Shown here in pieces: positions 6,390 through 13,391 of a stretch of 16,126 nt of DNA. The notes beneath the pieces were generated by a model. That model searched no databases. It worked only from the letters and a program-made list of their open reading frames with translations, and was not told the DNA's origin. Position 1 is the first letter of the stretch. Each line of letters starts with the position of its first letter. The stretch is taken from assembly GCA_039807745.1 (NCBI GenBank), contig JBDHRV010000080.1:1-16126 (forward strand), written 5' to 3'. Position numbers and translations under genes: made by a program. This stretch comes from JAEUMW01 sp039807745. GTDB taxonomy: Bacteria; Pseudomonadota; Gammaproteobacteria; Burkholderiales; JAEUMW01.

Positions 6390-9300
6390 CGAGGCGCGTG
6401 GCCGCGCTGATGCGCCCGTTCATCACCGTGGTCGCCATGCTGCTGCTCCTCTGCGGCGGCTTCGTGTCGCCCGCGCTGGCACAGGCGCCGCCGCCGCTGA
6501 AGCCCGCCGACGACGCGCCCGACCTCACGCAGTCCGCGATCGATCGCAAGATGCGCGACGCGGAAACCCGCAAGGACATCGATGCCGCGAGCCGCGCGAA
6601 GATCGTCGAGATCTATCGCAGCGTGCGCAGCGACCTCGAGCGCATTGACGACGTGAACGCCCAGGCGTCGCAGTACCAGAAGGTCCTGGCCACGGGTCAG
6701 GCCGAGATCGCGCGCAGCGAGCGCAACAACGCGGCGCTGAAGGCCGCGCTCGACGGTCCGACCGACCTGATCGCCGAGACGGCGCTTGAGTCCGACGAGC
6801 TTGCGAAAGTCCTCGACGCCGCCCAGGCGAAGCAGACTGTCCTCAGGAACGATCTGTCCGCCAAGGAACAGGCGCTCGCGCGGCGCACGGAACGCATCGC
6901 GGCCGCGAAAGAGGAACTGCGCGATGCCCAGGGCGCGATCGTCGACCTCAAGAAGGAGATGGCCGGGTTGGGTGGCGAACTCGGCACCGCGCTCGGCGAG
7001 GCGCGCCTCGCCGCGCTGCGCGCCACACTCCAACTGAAGCAGGCCCAGGTCCCGGCGCTGACGGCGGAGCTCGCCGCGCAGCCCGTACTCCTGAGCCTGG
7101 CCCAGCATCAGCGCGACGCCGCGCGCCTCGAGCTCGCGCTCTCCGAGCGCCGGGTGAAGGCGCTCGACGAACTCGTTGGCAAGCGTCGCCTCGCCGAGGC
7201 CGAGGCTTCGCAGCAGGAGGCGGAACGCGCGCTGCAGGCAGCCGCGACCAAACATCCGATCCTGCGCGAGCTCGCTGAATGGAAGAGCCGCCTCACCACG
7301 GAGCACGCGCGGCTCGCGACCGAGATCCACCGTGTCGAGACGCAGCGCGACGCGTTTGTCGGGCTTGCCGATCGTATCGAAGCGCGCGACGCGAGCTTGC
7401 GCCAGCGGGTGCGCGACAACAATCTGAGCGAGGCGCTGGGACGCGTGCTGATCAAGGAGATCCGCGAGTTGCCCGCCGCTGCCGACTTTCGCATCGCCAA
7501 CCGCGAGCGCGAAGAGCAGGCGGTGGACTTGACCGCCAAGATCTTCCAGCTGGAGCAGGATGAGGCACCGTTCCAGGAGGTCGCCAGCAACTACGATCTT
7601 TTTCGGCAGAAACTCTCGGCGCGTATCGGCGCGGAGGATGCCGAACGGCTGACGCCCGAGGTGTGGGCGCAGCTGCAGGAGATGAAGGGACTGGTCGCGA
7701 AGATCGCCGACGAACAGAAGTACCTGCTGCAGCTCTTCGACGCGACCGACGTGGCGGAGAAGCGCATGCTGCGTGCATCCGACGGGTTTCGTGCGTTTCT
7801 CTCCAGGGTGCTGTTCTGGGTGCCGGTCTCGCGCTACGGCGCGGACTGGTTCGAGGAGGCGATGCTGAGCCTCGCTTCCCTGGGGTCGCCCCAAAACTGG
7901 GGGAGTGTGGTCACGGCGCTCTGGAACGCGATCAAGGGGCGCTGGCTGCAGGCCGTGCCGATCGTGGCCGCGGTCGGCTTCCTGCTGGTGCGGCGCCGCG
8001 CCTTCTACACCGGGATCAGGTCGCTCTCCGGCAAGGTCGGCAGGATTCCGGAAGACAGTGTCGGGCTCACCTTGAAGGCGCTCGGCCTGACCGCGCTGAG
8101 CGCGCTGCCGTGGCCGCTGCTCATGCAGGCCATCGCGATGATGCTCACGGACGACGCCACGGCATCGCGCTTCGCGAGGCAGGTGGGGGCGGGACTGGGG
8201 GCGCTCGCGGTGCCGCTCTTCTTCCTTCTGATGCTGCGCGCCCTGTGCGCCCCGAACGGCGTCGGGCCGCTGCACTTCGGCTGGCGCAAGGAGGCGACGG
8301 ATGCGATCCGCCGGAGCGTGCACTGGATACTGCTGCTGGCGCTGCCGGTCGGCTTCGTCTCGATCACCATGGGTCAGTTCGCCACCGAGGCGGAGCGCTC
8401 CAGCCTGGGCCGCGTGGCCTTCATCCTCTTGCTTGCGGTCGCGACCGGCGTGCTCGTCCAGTTGCTGCGGTTCGATCGACCGCCGATGCGCAGCTTCATC
8501 GCGGCCAGACCGGATGCGTGGCTCACGCGCCTGCGCTGGCTGTGGTTCGTGTTCCTGATCCTGCTCTCGCTCGTGATCATGGGGCTCGCTCTGGGCGGCT
8601 ATCTGTATGCGGCGCAGATGCTCTTCCGCCGGGTGGGCGACTCGTTCTGGCTCGTCGTCGCGGCCATCGTCGCGCTGCACCTCATCGCGCGCTGGATGGT
8701 GATCGCGCGGGCACGGCTTGCCTACCACGCGCAGCAGGCCGAAGCGGCGCAGACCGAGGTGATGATCGAAGGCAGCGTGAAACGCATCGAGATACTCGAC
8801 CTCGACAGCATCGATGCCCAGACGCGGCAGCTGCTCGAGACCCTGGTCGGGGCCGCGGTCCTGGTCGGGCTGTATCTCATCTGGCACGGCTCCATTCCCG
8901 CGCTCAGCATGATCGGCGACGTGCAACTGTGGACGCAGTCGGCGGTCGTCGACGGCGAGGCGACGCAAGTGCCGGTCACCGTGGGCAGCGTCACGCTGTC
9001 GCTGCTCGTCCTCTTCCTGATGATCCTCACGGTGCGCAACATCGGCAGCGTGCTCCACGTGCTGCTCCAGCGCCTGAGCCTCGACCCGGGTGCACAGTTC
9101 GCCGTCGCCACGACCGCCCGCTACCTGATCATCGGCGTCGGCACGATCTCGATCTTCAGTTTGCTCGGCGTGAGCTGGTCGAAGCTGCAGTGGCTGGTGG
9201 CGGCGATGGGCGTCGGTCTCGGCTTCGGTCTGCAGGAGGTGGTGGCGAACTTCGTCTCCGGCCTCATCATCCTCTTCGAACGGCCGGTACGGATCGGCGA

Positions 9301-9802
9301 TACGGTGACGGTGGGCGATGTAACCGGCGTGGTTTCGCGCATCCAGATTCGTGCCACGACGCTCACCGACAACGACCGCCGCGACGTTGTCATTCCCAAC
9401 AAGAGCTTCATCACCGAGCGCGTCATCAACTGGACTCTTTCCGACCCGACCACTCGGCTCCTGCTCAAGGTGGGAGTCGCCTATGGCACCAATCCGTACC
9501 AGGCCCAGGCGGTGATTCTGGCGGCGGTGCGATCCTGCTCGGGCGTGCTGAGCAATCCCGCGCCGTCGGTAATTTTCACGGTGTTCGGCGCGAGCTCTCT
9601 CGATTTCGAGGTACGCGCCTACGCAAGCACGCTGGAGGAGCGCCTGCCGCTCGTCCATGAGGTGAATTCAGCCATCGCCAAGGCCCTCGCCGATGCCGGC
9701 ATCGAGATTCCGTTCCCGCAGCAGGACGTGTACATCAAGTCCCTGCCGGAGGGGGCTTCCCAGCGCCCCGCCGAAGGACCCCGCAGCATCGAGTCGGGGT
9801 GA
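6386..9802 (+). CDS. Large mechanosensitive channel, MscK/MscM (KefA/YjeP) type
   Basis: An inner-membrane channel that opens on membrane tension to release solutes during osmotic downshock. Order of parts: a signal peptide (hydrophobic VVAMLLLLCGGF, cleavage after SPALAQA near residue 33); a long Ala/Glu/Arg-rich coiled-coil periplasmic domain (about 50-470); a multi-helix membrane region from about 515 on; and a C-terminal MscS module (about 900-1110) with the Gly/Ala-rich pore helix MGVGLGFGLQEVVANF, then FERPVRIGDTV and the beta domain with VIPNKSFITERVINW. At about 1138 aa it matches the E. coli MscK and MscM lengths. The DLDSIDAQ and LEPITLGA-like (TQVPVTVGSV) stretches look closer to MscM/YjeP. 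GTG 6386 is chosen because it overlaps the nadE stop by 4 nt and has AGGA six bases upstream. ATG 6410 (1130 aa) also leaves a full signal peptide and is the alternative. Confidence 0.92.
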   Translation: MTRRVAALMRPFITVVAMLLLLCGGFVSPALAQAPPPLKPADDAPDLTQSAIDRKMRDAETRKDIDAASRAKIVEIYRSVRSDLERIDDVNAQASQYQKVLATGQAEIARSERNNAALKAALDGPTDLIAETALESDELAKVLDAAQAKQTVLRNDLSAKEQALARRTERIAAAKEELRDAQGAIVDLKKEMAGLGGELGTALGEARLAALRATLQLKQAQVPALTAELAAQPVLLSLAQHQRDAARLELALSERRVKALDELVGKRRLAEAEASQQEAERALQAAATKHPILRELAEWKSRLTTEHARLATEIHRVETQRDAFVGLADRIEARDASLRQRVRDNNLSEALGRVLIKEIRELPAAADFRIANREREEQAVDLTAKIFQLEQDEAPFQEVASNYDLFRQKLSARIGAEDAERLTPEVWAQLQEMKGLVAKIADEQKYLLQLFDATDVAEKRMLRASDGFRAFLSRVLFWVPVSRYGADWFEEAMLSLASLGSPQNWGSVVTALWNAIKGRWLQAVPIVAAVGFLLVRRRAFYTGIRSLSGKVGRIPEDSVGLTLKALGLTALSALPWPLLMQAIAMMLTDDATASRFARQVGAGLGALAVPLFFLLMLRALCAPNGVGPLHFGWRKEATDAIRRSVHWILLLALPVGFVSITMGQFATEAERSSLGRVAFILLLAVATGVLVQLLRFDRPPMRSFIAARPDAWLTRLRWLWFVFLILLSLVIMGLALGGYLYAAQMLFRRVGDSFWLVVAAIVALHLIARWMVIARARLAYHAQQAEAAQTEVMIEGSVKRIEILDLDSIDAQTRQLLETLVGAAVLVGLYLIWHGSIPALSMIGDVQLWTQSAVVDGEATQVPVTVGSVTLSLLVLFLMILTVRNIGSVLHVLLQRLSLDPGAQFAVATTARYLIIGVGTISIFSLLGVSWSKLQWLVAAMGVGLGFGLQEVVANFVSGLIILFERPVRIGDTVTVGDVTGVVSRIQIRATTLTDNDRRDVVIPNKSFITERVINWTLSDPTTRLLLKVGVAYGTNPYQAQAVILAAVRSCSGVLSNPAPSVIFTVFGASSLDFEVRAYASTLEERLPLVHEVNSAIAKALADAGIEIPFPQQDVYIKSLPEGASQRPAEGPRSIESG

Positions 9803-9829
9803 CGCGAGTTACCATTCCGGGTCGCCCGA

Positions 9830-9851
9830 AGTGTTGCATCGGCGCAACACT
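9830..9851. repeat. 8-bp inverted repeat downstream of the mechanosensitive channel gene
   Basis: AGTGTTGC and GCAACACT form a perfect 8-bp stem with a 6-nt loop (ATCGGC), 27 bp after the channel stop codon. There is no T-run, so it may be a factor-dependent terminator element, an mRNA 3' end stabiliser, or an operator. The role is unknown. Confidence 0.4.
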
Positions 9852-10064
9852 AGTCGACCATGACGCCGGTTTGGCGGAAGTTGGAGCGCTGAAACGTTGC
9901 CAGCACCGCTTCCGCTCGGGCACCATGAAGCCCGTCGGGGGTACTGGCAAGAGAATACCGATTACCGATGGTCCCGATCCCGGCAGGGCCGTGGCGGTGC
10001 AGGAGCCGCGCATACTGGAATGGGCACGCCCGGGGTTCTCAGTCATTGGGCCGCCTTCTGAAAC

Positions 10065-10096
10065 GGCGTCCGAGCCTTGCAGGGACGCCAATTTTT
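10065..10096 (+). promoter_or_regulatory. Hairpin plus T-run in ompA 5' leader
   Basis: GGCGTCC (10065-10071) pairs perfectly with GGACGCC (10083-10089) across an 11-nt loop. AATTTTT follows and the ribosome binding site GGAG comes directly after. It could be an mRNA-stabilising 5' structure, as is known for ompA-type transcripts, or a weak attenuator. The sequence alone does not decide. Confidence 0.45.
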
Positions 10097-10108
10097 GGAG
10101 AACGATGA

Positions 10109-11251
10109 ATGAAGAAAAAACTCTTGGGTTGCGCCGTGGCGTTGGCTTTTGCCGCGCCAGTTGCCTATGCCCAACAAAGAAGCCCTTCCGGCGTCGAGAC
10201 CGGTCAGCCGTTCTATGATGTCAAGGACGCGCTCTCTACCGGTTACACGCCCGCCTACGATCCCCGCTGGTACGTGAACCCGTTCGGCACCTTCACGATT
10301 CGTGACGGCGATCGCAACGCGAGCAACGGTTGGGGCGGCGGTCTGGCGCTCGGAAAGCCCATCAATCGATGGATCAATCTCGAGCTGCGGGGTGCCTACG
10401 AGAGTCTGAATGCCAACGCAAACCAGGCTCCCGGCGGCTACGACAACATCCCGTTCGGTCTGGACGCGCTTATCTTCCTGAAGCGGACCGGGCTGCAACC
10501 GTTCCTTCTGCTGGGCGGTGGTGGTATCCGCGAGCAGACCGCCGGGGGGGTGGTCCTGACCCCGGCGGGGGTCGGCTATCAGCCGGGCGCAACCGCCATC
10601 GGCTGGATGGCGAATGCCGGCGTGGGCCTCTTGTACCCGTTCAACGACACCGTTTCGGGTCGGGTCGATGCACGCTGGCGGTGGAGTAACAACCCGACGA
10701 ACACGGGCAACACTCCGACCGATGGGTTCAACGACTACATCATCTCCGCCGGCGTGAACATCGCGCTCGGGCCGAAGCCGGTGCCGCCACCGCCGCCGGT
10801 GGTAGCCCCGCCGCCGCCCCCGCCGCCGCCCCCGCCGCCCGCACCGCCGCCGGCGAAGCTGCTGCCGAAGAAGTTCGATTTCTCGGCCGACGTGCTGTTC
10901 GACTTCGACAAGTACGCGTTGAAGCCGAAGGGCATCGAGCTGCTCGACGAACTGGCGGCCACGCTGCAAGGGGCGACGTTCGACAGCATCATCGCCATCG
11001 GCCACACCGATCCGATCGGCAGCAAGGCTTACAACCAGAAGCTCTCGGAGCGGCGTGCCGATACCGTCAAGCAATACCTGACGAGCAAGGGCATTGCATC
11101 GGATCGCATCTCGGCATCCGGCAAGGGCATGTCCGAGCTGAAGGTGACGATGGCAGACTGCAAGTCCTCGAAGGGTCGCAAGGCCTTGATCGAGTGCCTG
11201 CAGCCGAACCGTCGGGTGGACATCAACGTGAGCGGGACGAAGCCGCAATAA
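10109..11251 (+). CDS. ompA: OmpA-family outer-membrane protein with peptidoglycan-binding domain
   Basis: A structural outer-membrane protein that tethers the membrane to peptidoglycan. The signal peptide is residues 1-21 (MKKKLLGC start, AAPVAYA-QQ cleavage). Residues about 22-222 form an N-terminal beta-barrel-type domain rich in alternating Gly/aromatic strands. Residues about 223-250 are a proline linker including eleven Pro in a row. The C-terminal OmpA domain (about 255-380) carries VLFDFDKY, GHTDPIGS with D301, LSERRA with R316 (positions that bind diaminopimelate in E. coli OmpA), a Cys pair C351/C363, and the closing PNRRVDI motif. The ATG is preceded by GGAG at 8-nt spacing. An earlier overlapping ATG at 10105 is out of frame. 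At 380 aa it is slightly longer than enterobacterial OmpA, mainly from the linker. It is monocistronic, ending at a strong terminator. The gene symbol reflects the family, since several OmpA paralogues are usual. Confidence 0.93.
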   Translation: MKKKLLGCAVALAFAAPVAYAQQRSPSGVETGQPFYDVKDALSTGYTPAYDPRWYVNPFGTFTIRDGDRNASNGWGGGLALGKPINRWINLELRGAYESLNANANQAPGGYDNIPFGLDALIFLKRTGLQPFLLLGGGGIREQTAGGVVLTPAGVGYQPGATAIGWMANAGVGLLYPFNDTVSGRVDARWRWSNNPTNTGNTPTDGFNDYIISAGVNIALGPKPVPPPPPVVAPPPPPPPPPPPAPPPAKLLPKKFDFSADVLFDFDKYALKPKGIELLDELAATLQGATFDSIIAIGHTDPIGSKAYNQKLSERRADTVKQYLTSKGIASDRISASGKGMSELKVTMADCKSSKGRKALIECLQPNRRVDINVSGTKPQ

Positions 11252-11274
11252 TCTCCCGTCCGAAAGCACTCCAG

Positions 11275-11304
11275 GAGCCCCGCCACGAGCGGGGCTCTTT
11301 TTTT
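11275..11304 (+). terminator. Intrinsic terminator of ompA
   Basis: GAGCCCCGC (11275-11283) and GCGGGGCTC (11289-11297) form a perfect 9-bp GC-rich stem with loop CACGA, followed by seven T (11298-11304). It starts 24 bp after the ompA stop. This separates ompA from the rimP operon. Confidence 0.95.
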
Positions 11305-11356
11305 GGGCGCTCGGGTCCTAGGCACGCGGGTTCCCCTTGTCGAACCGGAAAACCGC

Positions 11357-11386
11357 TTTATATGGGGAGCGAGGATTTGCTAGAAT
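11357..11386 (+). promoter_or_regulatory. Promoter of the rimP-nusA-infB operon
   Basis: The -10 TAGAAT (11381-11386) is preceded by TGC, giving an extended -10 (TGn). A -35-like TTTATA (11357-11362) lies 18 bp upstream. Predicted transcription start is about 11393, giving a leader of only about 58 nt before rimP. Confidence 0.7.
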
Positions 11387-11410
11387 GGAAAAATCTTGAA
11401 AGACAACAAG

Positions 11411-11432
11411 ATGGGCTTGCGGCCCATTTTTT
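11411..11432 (+). terminator. Terminator-like attenuator hairpin in the rimP leader
   Basis: ATGGGC (11411-11416) pairs with GCCCAT (11422-11427) around TTGCG, followed by a run of six T (11427-11432) and TTTG. It lies between the predicted promoter and the rimP start, so it would terminate or attenuate the operon. Conserved leader terminators upstream of rimP have been described in proteobacteria, and NusA encoded downstream could modulate readthrough. Feedback here is inference. Confidence 0.7.
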
Positions 11433-11450
11433 GTTTGTGGCACCGATGCG

Positions 11451-11879
11451 ATGGACCTGCGATCACTGCTCGACGGATTACTGCCAGGACTGGGCTATCA
11501 GCTCGCGGACATCGAGCTGGCCAACCACGGCAGGCATCTGCGCGTGTTCATCGACAAGGCGGAGGGAATCACCATCGACGATTGCGTGAAGGTCAGCAAC
11601 CACCTGTCGCGGGTGTTCGCTGTGGAGAACATCGACTACGACCGCCTGGAGGTTTCTTCGCCGGGGCTGGACCGTCCCTTGAGGCGACGGGACGACTTCT
11701 CGCGCTTCGCCGGGGAGCAGGTACAGGTTCGCATGCGCACGCCGCTCGCGGGCCGCAGAAACTTCGCCGGCATCTTGCGCGGCCTGGACGGGGATCACCT
11801 CAGCATCGAGGTCGATGGCAAGCTCGTGTCGCTCGAGTTCCAGGATCTGGATCGAGCGCGGCTCGTTCCCAGGGTATGA
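11451..11879 (+). CDS. rimP: Ribosome maturation factor RimP
   Basis: Helps late maturation of the 30S ribosomal subunit in the cytosol. The 142-aa product shows the family hallmarks: the N-terminal half with LGYQLADIELANHGRHLRVFID, then the signature region DDCVKVSNHLSRVF and LEVSSPGLDRPL (about residues 44-77), and a C-terminal SH3-like domain containing FAGILRGLDGDHLSIEVDG. It is first in the operon, 13 nt upstream of nusA. ATG 11451 fits the family N-terminus; the ribosome binding site is weak, and the nearby ATG at 11446 is out of frame. Slightly shorter than many homologues (about 150 aa) but complete. Confidence 0.96.
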   Translation: MDLRSLLDGLLPGLGYQLADIELANHGRHLRVFIDKAEGITIDDCVKVSNHLSRVFAVENIDYDRLEVSSPGLDRPLRRRDDFSRFAGEQVQVRMRTPLAGRRNFAGILRGLDGDHLSIEVDGKLVSLEFQDLDRARLVPRV

Positions 11880-11892
11880 AGCGGGGAAGCTC

Positions 11893-13368
11893 ATGAGTCG
11901 GGAAATTTTGCTGCTGGTGGACGCGCTGGCGCGCGAGAAGAACGTGAGCCGCGACGTGGTGTTCGCCGCGCTCGAGCAGGCGCTCGCGTCGGCGACGAAG
12001 AAGCGTTTCAGCGAAGACGTGGATGTGCGGGTGGAAATCGACCGCAACACGGGGGATTATCAGTCCTTCCGCCGGTGGCAGGTGGTGGCGGACGAGGCGA
12101 TGGAATTCCCGCCGATCCAGATCGCGCTGAGCGAAGCACTGAAGCGTAGCGAGGACATCCAGCTCGAGGCGTTCGTCGAAGACCCGCTGGAGCCGGTTGA
12201 ATTCGGGCGCATCGGGGCGCAGGCGGCGAAGCAGGTGATCCTGCAGAAAATCCGCGACGCCGAGCGCGAGCAGATCCTGCAGGATTTCCTCGCCCGCAAG
12301 GAGCACCTCGTCACCGGCATGATCAAGCGCATGGAGCGCGGCAACGCGATCATCGAGTCGGGGCGGGTCGAGGCGGTATTGCCGCGCGATCAGATGATCC
12401 CGAAGGAGAACCTCCGCGTCGGCGATCGCGTGCGGGCGTTCCTGATGAAGATCGATCGCACGGCGCGCGGTCCCCATCTGATCCTGTCTCGCACCGCGCC
12501 GGAGTTTCTGGTGAAGCTCTTCGAGCTGGAGGTGCCCGAGATCGAGGAGGGGCTGCTCGAGATCAGGGCAGCGGCGCGTGACCCGGGCTCGCGCGCCAAG
12601 ATCGCGGTGAAGTCCAACGATCAGCGCATCGACCCGATCGGCACCTGCGTCGGCCTGCGCGGGTCGCGTGTGCAGGCAGTGACCGGGGAGCTTGCGGGTG
12701 AGCGGGTGGACATCATCCTGTGGTCGCCTGACCCCGCGCAGTTCGTGATCAACGCGCTCGCCCCGGCGGAAGTGTCGAGTATCGTGGTCGACGAGGAAAA
12801 GCACAGCATGGACATCGTCGTCGACGAGGAGAACCTGGCCCAGGCGATCGGGCGCACCGGCCAGAACGTCCGGCTCGCGAGCGAGCTCACCGGGTGGGAG
12901 CTCAACCTCATGACCGAGGAGGAGTCTCACCGCAAGACCGAGGAGGAGCTCGTTGTCATCACGAACCTCTTCATGGCGAAGCTCGATGTCGACGCGGAGG
13001 TGGCGGAGATTCTCGCGCGCGAGGGCTTCAGCACGCTCGAAGAGATCGCCTACGTGCCCGTGACGGAGCTCATGGAGATCGAAGCCTTCGACGAGGACAC
13101 GGTCAACGAACTGCGCAGCCGGGCGCGCAACGCGGTTCTGACGCAGGCGATCGCCTCGGAGGAGGCGGTGGAGAGCGTCGCGGAAGATCTGCTGTCGCTG
13201 GAGGGAATGGACGGCGCGACGGCGCGGGTGCTCGCCTCGAAGGGCGTGACGACACAGGAGGATCTCGCGGATCTCGCGGTCGACGACTTGATCGAGCTGA
13301 CGGGCATGGACGAGGAACGGGCGAAGCGGTTGATCATGACCGCGCGCGCCCCTTGGTTTGCGGAATGA
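11893..13368 (+). CDS. nusA: Transcription termination/antitermination protein NusA
   Basis: Binds RNA polymerase and nascent RNA to control pausing, intrinsic and Rho termination, and antitermination. The 491-aa product has the N-terminal polymerase-binding domain (MSREILLLVDALAREKNV, about 1-130), an S1 domain (about 150-200, IIESGRVEAVLPRDQMIP), KH1 with GLRG near 253, KH2 with GRTG near 319, and two C-terminal acidic helix-hairpin-helix repeats (about 355-420 and 430-491), as in E. coli-type NusA. Longer in-frame extension upstream is possible but would overlap rimP. ATG 11893 has GGGGAAG upstream and matches family starts. It lies between rimP and infB, the classic order. NusA is known in E. 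coli to regulate its own operon, which makes the leader hairpin ahead of rimP a sensible target. Confidence 0.97.
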   Translation: MSREILLLVDALAREKNVSRDVVFAALEQALASATKKRFSEDVDVRVEIDRNTGDYQSFRRWQVVADEAMEFPPIQIALSEALKRSEDIQLEAFVEDPLEPVEFGRIGAQAAKQVILQKIRDAEREQILQDFLARKEHLVTGMIKRMERGNAIIESGRVEAVLPRDQMIPKENLRVGDRVRAFLMKIDRTARGPHLILSRTAPEFLVKLFELEVPEIEEGLLEIRAAARDPGSRAKIAVKSNDQRIDPIGTCVGLRGSRVQAVTGELAGERVDIILWSPDPAQFVINALAPAEVSSIVVDEEKHSMDIVVDEENLAQAIGRTGQNVRLASELTGWELNLMTEEESHRKTEEELVVITNLFMAKLDVDAEVAEILAREGFSTLEEIAYVPVTELMEIEAFDEDTVNELRSRARNAVLTQAIASEEAVESVAEDLLSLEGMDGATARVLASKGVTTQEDLADLAVDDLIELTGMDEERAKRLIMTARAPWFAE

Positions 13369-13391
13369 ACAGGTAGCACCGGGGGTTTCGA

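Larger units (their letters stand above)
9803..10108. other. Intergenic region upstream of ompA (306 bp)
   Basis: It contains the inverted repeat at 9830-9851 and, next to the gene, a leader hairpin at 10065-10089 and the ribosome binding site GGAG at 10097-10100. An ORF running through it has no protein-like features and extends out of frame into ompA. The promoter of ompA must lie here but I see no convincing -35/-10 pair; CATACT near 10012 is the best -10 candidate and is weak. Confidence 0.6.

Noticed and set aside
6176..9658. 1160-codon minus-strand ORF opposite the mechanosensitive channel gene
   Set aside because: Antisense shadow: highly charged, low-complexity protein with no membrane or catalytic motifs, while the plus strand encodes a clear MscS-family channel.
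10020..10040. Sigma54-like promoter (GGGCACG...) upstream of ompA
   Set aside because: The -12 GC dinucleotide at the required spacing is absent.
9799..10218. 139-codon plus-strand ORF between the channel gene and ompA
   Set aside because: It runs out of frame into ompA past its ribosome binding site and signal peptide, and shows no domain.
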